NCBI GenBank assembly: GCA_002352145.1
Contig: DEHX01000107.1
Location: 1-18,520, forward strand
DNA length: 18,520 bases
Direction: 5' to 3'
Source: Chitinophagaceae bacterium UBA2789
GTDB taxonomy: Bacteria; Bacteroidota; Bacteroidia; Chitinophagales; Chitinophagaceae
Shown here: one piece after another, positions 14,384 through 18,520 of the stretch
Position numbering within the stretch: the stretch's first letter is position 1
Layout of the letters: every line of letters begins with the position of its first letter
Notes under the pieces: model-generated
Databases searched by the model: none
Seen by the model: the letters and a program-made list of their open reading frames with translations, nothing else
Told to the model about the DNA's origin: nothing
Position numbers and translations under genes: made by a program

Positions 14384-15847
14384 TTACTTATCTAATAATT
14401 CAAAAAATTCTTTAACTACTTCTTTATCATCAAAGTGATTTCTCACTCCGTTTATCTCCTGGTACTTCTCATGTCCTTTGCCGGCAATCAGGATAATATC
14501 TTCTGACTTTGCCAGGCTAATCGCCGTTTTGATCGCTTCCTTCCTGTCAACAATTGAGATATACTTTCTTTTATACGCCGCTGCTAATCCTTCTTCCATA
14601 TCCTTTATAATCTGCGCCGGGTCTTCTGTTCGTGGATTGTCACTGGTAAAAATGGCTTTGTCACTATGCTCACAAGCAGCTTCAGCCATCACGGGTCTTT
14701 TCGTTCTGTCCCTGTCACCACCGCAGCCAACTACTGTTATCACCTGCTCAAACCCTCTTTTCAATTTTTTGATCGTTGCCAGCACATTCAGCAAAGCATC
14801 CGGGGTATGTGCATAATCAACAATGGCAATTATTTTTTCGTTAGGCGAAACGATATAATCAAACCTTCCTTCAGCACCGGTCAGCATACTCATCGCTGTC
14901 AATACTTCTTGTTTATCCTCACCCAAACAGATGGCTGCACCATAAACAGCCAGCAGGTTGTAGGCATTGAATTCCCCGATCAGTCTGAAATGCACTTCCA
15001 CTTCATTCACTGTCATCAGCAAACCACTCAGGCTGTTATCCAGGATCTTTCCTTTGAAATCAGCCACTGTCTTCAGGCTGTAGTAATACTTTTTTGCGTT
15101 GGTATTCTGCAGCATTACTGTTCCCCGCTTATCATCAGCATTACTGATGGCAAAGGCAGAAGAGGGCAATGAATCAAAGAAGGCCTTTTTCACCCGGATA
15201 TATTCATCAAACGTTTTGTGATAATCCAGGTGATCATGGGTGATATTGCTGAAAATACCACCCGAATACTGCAAACCAGTTACCCTGTGCTGATGAATAG
15301 CATGAGAACTGGTTTCCATGAACACATGACTGCAACCTGCATCCACCATCTGACTCAGTAATTGGTTCAGGCTGATGGAATCGGGTGTAGTATGCGTAGA
15401 AGGCACCACCTGGTCACCAATCATATTCTCCACCGTGCTGATCAAACCACATGTATATCCCAATCTTGTAAAGAGCTTATATAATAATGTTGCAATAGTT
15501 GTTTTTCCGTTTGTTCCTGTTACCCCAACCAGTTTTAGTTTCTCTGCTGGCCTGCCATAAAAATTCATCGCCATACAGGAAGCTGCTGCAGCGCTATTCT
15601 CAACCTGCACATACACTATATCTTCCTTCTGCAGAGCCGGCATTTCTTCAAAAACCACTACCAATGCCCCACTTTCTATTACTTTATCAATGAACTGATG
15701 ACCATCTGCTGCTGCTCCTTTCACTGCAACGAAGGCTGCTCCCTTTTTCACTTTTCTCGAATCGATCTGTACATCTCTCACCTCCACCGCTGTACTTCCT
15801 GCTATCGACCTGATGTTAACCTTATATAGTATATCACTTAACAGCAC
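14384..15847 (-). CDS. murE: UDP-MurNAc-tripeptide synthetase MurE, meso-DAP type
   Basis: This cytoplasmic ligase adds the third residue of the stem peptide. Of 487 aa, IDSRKVKKGAAFVA (28-41) lies in the N-terminal domain and P-loop GVTGTNGKTTIATLLYKL at 108-125. THTTPDS is at 151-157, METSSHAIHQHR at 177-188, NITHDHLDYH at 201-210 and DYAHTPDAL at 344-352. The specificity motif is DNPR (403-406, within TSDNPRTEDP), known in meso-diaminopimelate-adding enzymes; lysine-adding enzymes differ here. The Lys pair at 220-221 is where the carbamylated Lys is expected. The start is GTG at 15847, 5 bases after the pbp TAA. I see no better start, and the N-terminus matches family length. Confidence 0.96.
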   Translation of the reverse strand: MLLSDILYKVNIRSIAGSTAVEVRDVQIDSRKVKKGAAFVAVKGAAADGHQFIDKVIESGALVVVFEEMPALQKEDIVYVQVENSAAAASCMAMNFYGRPAEKLKLVGVTGTNGKTTIATLLYKLFTRLGYTCGLISTVENMIGDQVVPSTHTTPDSISLNQLLSQMVDAGCSHVFMETSSHAIHQHRVTGLQYSGGIFSNITHDHLDYHKTFDEYIRVKKAFFDSLPSSAFAISNADDKRGTVMLQNTNAKKYYYSLKTVADFKGKILDNSLSGLLMTVNEVEVHFRLIGEFNAYNLLAVYGAAICLGEDKQEVLTAMSMLTGAEGRFDYIVSPNEKIIAIVDYAHTPDALLNVLATIKKLKRGFEQVITVVGCGGDRDRTKRPVMAEAACEHSDKAIFTSDNPRTEDPAQIIKDMEEGLAAAYKRKYISIVDRKEAIKTAISLAKSEDIILIAGKGHEKYQEINGVRNHFDDKEVVKEFFELLDK

Positions 15848-15852
15848 TTGCT

Positions 15853-18030
15853 TTAACTTAACTCCAGTATTACAGTAATTCCTTTAGCCAATGCCGTTCC
15901 CGGCGCCACGGATTGCATGGTCACTTTTCCCTTTCCTTTCACTGCCACTTTCAGTCCCATATTTTCCAGAAGGTGAATAGCGTCTTTTAAACCCATACCT
16001 CTTACATTGGGCATCACTTGTTGCTTTACAGAAACCGGTTTTACTACCGGTTGATTTTTTCCTGAATAAACATTAGCCCAGTTATGTTGCGATGCTGAAT
16101 CTGTAAAAGCAACATTCATATTCCTGTAGACATTCTTTATATCATTTGTATTACCTGCATAAAAGAACAGGGAACTGTCTCTGACAGCGGCATACATAGA
16201 AGGGTTCTTCTGCTGAACATACATTGTATAAAGCTTGGTAGCAATCTCCCTGAAAACAGGAGCGGCTAATGTGCCGCCATAGTGTGAAGCTGCATGGGGT
16301 TTGGTACGAATAACAACAATACAAGTGTATTGCGGCTTATCTGCCGGAAAGTAGCCAACAAATGAAGCCTGGTAAACACCATGTGCATATTTAATTACCC
16401 CATCGGAAACATGTGCTGTACCAGTTTTACCTGCTACGGCAAATGGCAGTCCTTTAAAAACCCTTGTTGCCGTTCCATCAATTACAGTTGCTTCCATTGC
16501 GGATCTTGCTGCCTGCACAACCTCAGGTTTAACTAGCTTTTCTTCCAGCACAGTGGGTTCAAATTGTTTGGTGATAATTCCATTACGCTGAATACTGCTT
16601 ACCAGGTAAGGTTTCATCATCCGGCCATTATTAGCAATGGCATTATATAATGTCAGTGTATGTAAGGGGCTTACCTGCAGACCATAACCAAAACTCATCC
16701 AAAGCATATTACCTTCCGCACTTCCTTTCTGATCAAGCGGCGCCATCGTTGGCTTGGGTACATTAGCCAGGTCAACTGGCGATCTTACATCCAGGTGAAA
16801 GCGGTGCAGGAATTCTTTTAACTCAACCGGTTTTTGTGCAAAGGCTTTATAAGCCAGTTTACTCATACCCACGTTAGAACTGTGGGCAAAACATTCTTTA
16901 ACTGACAACACAGAACGGGGGGATCTTTCAGCATCTGTAACAATTTTGTTTCCGACCTGCAATCTTCCGGCACTACCTACCTCTACCATATCATCAATCT
17001 TACTGGTGCCTTTTTCCAGAACGGATAAAAGTGTGGCCAGCTTAATAGTAGAACCTGGCTCTGTAGCTCTCAAAGCATAATTATCATCCTCCCAATAACT
17101 GCCATCAGGCCGGCGGCCAAGGTTAGCTATTGCTTTAATCTTGCCGGTACTTGTTTCCATTACAATAGCAGTACCATATGGACCTTCGCACTGCAACATC
17201 ATCCGCATCAGGGCCGTTTCAGTTATGTCCTGGATGTTTACATCAATGGTTGTGTAAATGTCTTTCCCGTTATCCGGATCCGTTTGAGAGCCTTCGATCG
17301 GGATGGCTGTTCCGCCTGCGATATAACGAACCAGTTGCTGGCCATTCTTACCGCTCAATACAGAATCATAACTTCTCTCAAGTCCTACATTCTGCTTCTT
17401 GGATTTATTATTAGCATCTTTAAACTCTCTGGATAAACCGATCGTTCTGTTGGCCAATAATCCAAAGGGTGTTTCTCTTTTACTGTTCACTTCAACGATC
17501 ACACCACTTCTGTTGCGGCCCAATCTTACAAGTGGAAATTCACGAAAAGTTTTATACTCTTCAAAACTCAGTTTCTTTTTTAGGGGGAAGTATCTTTCAT
17601 TCTTTCTGAAAGCCTGTTGAAGCTCTTTTTTATATTGTGCTGCTGTTTTATCGGCAAAATAATCCGCCAGGGCTATGGCAAAAGAATCAACATTCTCATG
17701 AAAACGTTTTCCTTTCTTTTCCCTTAAACCGTCTGCATTAAAATCAATGTAAATATCAAAAGTGGGAATGGAAGTGCTGAGCATCTGACCGTCCTCACTG
17801 TAGATAGTACCTCTTTCTGCATCAAGTGTCCGGAACTGTTGGTGAAGACTGTCACTCATACTCCGCCAGTGCTTGCCTTCAGCCTGCTGAATGTAGAAAG
17901 CCCTGCCGAGTACAAATAAACTTAGTATGGTTATACCAAGAAAACTGAGATATACTCTCCAAAGTATGTCACGTTTTACTTCCAAGGCCCTTCTGCTTGT
18001 GTTCGTTAGTTGTTCGTTGTATCCGTCCAC
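15853..18030 (-). CDS. ftsI: Septal class B penicillin-binding protein with PASTA domain (FtsI/PBP3-like)
   Basis: This membrane-anchored D,D-transpeptidase cross-links septal peptidoglycan, working with FtsW. Of 725 aa, the membrane helix is at about 25-46, followed by a pedestal domain (about 60-240, with TLDAERGTIYSEDG at 68-81). The transpeptidase domain holds STIK (327-330, active Ser327), SSN (384-386) and KTGTA (535-539). After a linker (about 600-667) comes one C-terminal PASTA domain (about 668-725, MPNVRGMGLKDAIHLLE, then VAPGTALAKG). PASTA modules are unusual in proteobacterial FtsI but occur in Gram-positive PBP2x/SpoVD and, to my knowledge, in Bacteroidota. The start is GTG at 18030. 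An in-frame TGA lies four codons upstream, so no longer form is possible, and the next ATG would delete the membrane helix. The GTG is buried in a hairpin. Confidence 0.95.
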   Translation of the reverse strand: MDGYNEQLTNTSRRALEVKRDILWRVYLSFLGITILSLFVLGRAFYIQQAEGKHWRSMSDSLHQQFRTLDAERGTIYSEDGQMLSTSIPTFDIYIDFNADGLREKKGKRFHENVDSFAIALADYFADKTAAQYKKELQQAFRKNERYFPLKKKLSFEEYKTFREFPLVRLGRNRSGVIVEVNSKRETPFGLLANRTIGLSREFKDANNKSKKQNVGLERSYDSVLSGKNGQQLVRYIAGGTAIPIEGSQTDPDNGKDIYTTIDVNIQDITETALMRMMLQCEGPYGTAIVMETSTGKIKAIANLGRRPDGSYWEDDNYALRATEPGSTIKLATLLSVLEKGTSKIDDMVEVGSAGRLQVGNKIVTDAERSPRSVLSVKECFAHSSNVGMSKLAYKAFAQKPVELKEFLHRFHLDVRSPVDLANVPKPTMAPLDQKGSAEGNMLWMSFGYGLQVSPLHTLTLYNAIANNGRMMKPYLVSSIQRNGIITKQFEPTVLEEKLVKPEVVQAARSAMEATVIDGTATRVFKGLPFAVAGKTGTAHVSDGVIKYAHGVYQASFVGYFPADKPQYTCIVVIRTKPHAASHYGGTLAAPVFREIATKLYTMYVQQKNPSMYAAVRDSSLFFYAGNTNDIKNVYRNMNVAFTDSASQHNWANVYSGKNQPVVKPVSVKQQVMPNVRGMGLKDAIHLLENMGLKVAVKGKGKVTMQSVAPGTALAKGITVILELS
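16033..16060 (+). other. Terminator-like hairpin antisense to pbp
   Basis: AACCGGT-TTTACT-ACCGGTT is a perfect 7-bp stem followed, after GA, by six Ts on the plus strand. It lies inside pbp, in the linker before the PASTA domain. The arms come from the repeated codons for Pro-Val in PVVKPV (661-666), so it may be only a by-product of coding. It would act on antisense transcripts, not on the dcw message. Confidence 0.3.
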
Positions 18031-18066
18031 CTTTCCGGTTCAGGGAAAGGATTTTAGTTGTTCGTT
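18006..18066 (-). repeat. 13-nt direct repeat flanking the pbp start
   Basis: TTAGTTGTTCGTT occurs at 18006-18018 (codons 5-9 of pbp) and again at 18054-18066 (just after the ftsL stop), 48 bp apart. On the minus strand this reads AACGAACAACTAA. Looser relatives occur upstream of ftsL (18432-18452) and at the ftsA leader and first codons. Confidence 0.6.
18030..18050 (-). promoter_or_regulatory. Hairpin occluding the pbp GTG start
   Basis: On the minus strand CCTTTCC-CTGAACC-GGAAAGG forms a perfect 7-bp stem with a 7-nt loop. The last G of the 3' arm is the first base of the GTG start codon, and the purine-rich GGAAAGG is the only ribosome-binding-like stretch present. The stem begins 18 bases after the ftsL stop, so a ribosome finishing ftsL could open it. 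That would make pbp translation depend on ftsL translation. The structure is seen directly; the coupling role is inferred. Confidence 0.5.
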
Positions 18067-18067
18067 C

Positions 18068-18427
18068 CTAATTCTGGCTGTTCGTCTTACTGTCTTTCAA
18101 GACCACAGGTGACTGAGTCAGCTCCTTTAATCCCAGTGGTTCCGCCGCTTTTACCAATACACTTTGCTTACTCTGGTACATCACCTTACTTTTCACTGCT
18201 ATATATTCGTACTTCAGTTCTTTTACTTCTTTGGCAGTCTTGTTGATCTTACGAATGGTCTTATCTGCATAGTGACCATTGTAGATATACACTACCGCCA
18301 GCACTGCGAGGAACAAAAAGAACGGCACCTGTTTTACGATCGACTGATAATTCAGCCAACGCTTCCATCCTGCTAAGGCAGGGCCGGATTGTGTGTCCCG
18401 TTCTTTTGGATTTTGCTGTTCCTGCAT
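18068..18427 (-). CDS. ftsL: FtsL-like divisome protein
   Basis: This is a small bitopic protein of 119 aa. It has a charged cytoplasmic N-terminus (1-33), one membrane helix (about 34-50, VPFFLFLAVLAVVYIYN) and a periplasmic coiled-coil helix (about 55-88: TIRKINKTAKEVKELKYEYI onward). The PLGLKEL segment (97-103) resembles the conserved end of FtsL proteins. Size, topology and place directly before the division PBP match the Bacteroidota FtsL-like family. It should join FtsQ and a FtsB-like partner and activate the FtsW/PBP pair. The ATG at 18427 is bounded by an in-frame TAA six codons upstream. It ends 37 bp before pbp. The primary sequence of FtsL is poorly conserved, so the call leans on topology and context. 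Confidence 0.82.
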   Translation of the reverse strand: MQEQQNPKERDTQSGPALAGWKRWLNYQSIVKQVPFFLFLAVLAVVYIYNGHYADKTIRKINKTAKEVKELKYEYIAVKSKVMYQSKQSVLVKAAEPLGLKELTQSPVVLKDSKTNSQN

Positions 18428-18520
18428 ACATGAGTTGTTAGCTCGTTAGTTTGGTTTTTCATCTTCTCTTTTGAGAAGGGTTGATTTCAAAGGATATAGA
18501 TTTTCCAGATTTTTATACCC
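18428..18520 (-). other. Right-edge stretch, probable 3' end of the preceding dcw gene
   Basis: Two short minus-strand frames are open from the edge. One runs GYKNLENLYPLKSTLLKRE and on to a TAA at 18446-18448, 18 bp before ftsL. The other ends GIKIWKIYIL at a TGA at 18487-18489. In standard dcw order rsmH (mraW) precedes ftsL, so either may be its last codons; the fragment is too short to decide. A perfect 6-bp stem, CTTCTC-TTTT-GAGAAG (18463-18478), lies here without a following minus-strand T run, so I do not call a terminator. Confidence 0.3.

Noticed and set aside
14666..15172. 168-codon plus-strand ORF opposite murE
   Set aside because: Antisense to well-conserved murE motifs, with a Cys-, His- and Gln-rich composition typical of shadow frames.
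18463..18478. CTTCTC-TTTT-GAGAAG stem as a terminator before ftsL
   Set aside because: It is perfect but has no T run on the minus strand, and a terminator inside the dcw operon would be unlikely.
18488..18496. TA-N3-TTTG before ftsL as a promoter
   Set aside because: The spacing is one base off the TAnnTTTG consensus and no -33 element is clear. It may be coding sequence of the preceding gene.
1..18520. CRISPR array, insertion sequence, prophage, defence island, tRNA or rRNA
   Set aside because: No regularly spaced repeats, transposase or integrase reading frames, toxin-antitoxin pairs or RNA gene folds were seen. The window is mainly a housekeeping cluster.

Overview
The window looks like chromosomal DNA of a Bacteroidota bacterium, most likely Chitinophagaceae or a close relative. 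The grounds are a long FtsZ whose C-terminal peptide is internal, a PASTA-tailed division transpeptidase, a Bacteroidota-style FtsL, start sites mostly without Shine-Dalgarno sequences, and one good TAnnTTTG promoter element. GC content appears moderate. This placement rests on protein style, not on a search.

Bases 1-1229 (plus strand) hold the 3' part of an ABC-2 type permease gene, a short spacer with degenerate AGGTTN hexamer repeats, and a small VOC (glyoxalase/bleomycin-resistance fold) gene. A shared hairpin at about 1230-1257 separates this arm from everything downstream, which lies on the minus strand: an RhlE-type DEAD-box helicase (1276-2535) and an unrecognised 124-aa gene (2688-3062) with its own apparent promoter.

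From 3236 to the right edge is a nearly complete division and cell wall (dcw) cluster, transcribed right to left: (upstream gene end) - ftsL - PASTA-type pbp (ftsI) - murE - mraY - murD - ftsW - murG - murC - ftsQ - ftsA - ftsZ. MurE, MurD and MurC build the UDP-MurNAc-peptide in the cytoplasm. MraY and MurG make lipid I and lipid II at the membrane. FtsW polymerises glycan and the transpeptidase cross-links it at the septum. FtsL and FtsQ are single-pass divisome proteins, FtsA anchors the ring and FtsZ forms it. MurE carries the DNPR motif of meso-diaminopimelate ligases, so the peptidoglycan should be mDAP-type. murF, murB and ddl are absent from the cluster, and the close junctions leave no room for them. 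Most junctions are 1-10 bp or overlap; the larger spacers precede pbp (37 bp), ftsA (43 bp), ftsZ (73 bp) and murD (158 bp). Transcription appears to end in two tandem terminators after ftsZ.

I see no mobile element, CRISPR array, tRNA, rRNA, defence system or undescribed gene system. The items worth a second look are regulatory and architectural: a hairpin hiding the pbp start codon, an unusual 3' end after ftsZ, a palindrome next to a possibly leaderless promoter, repeat-rich leaders, and long tails on FtsZ and FtsQ.
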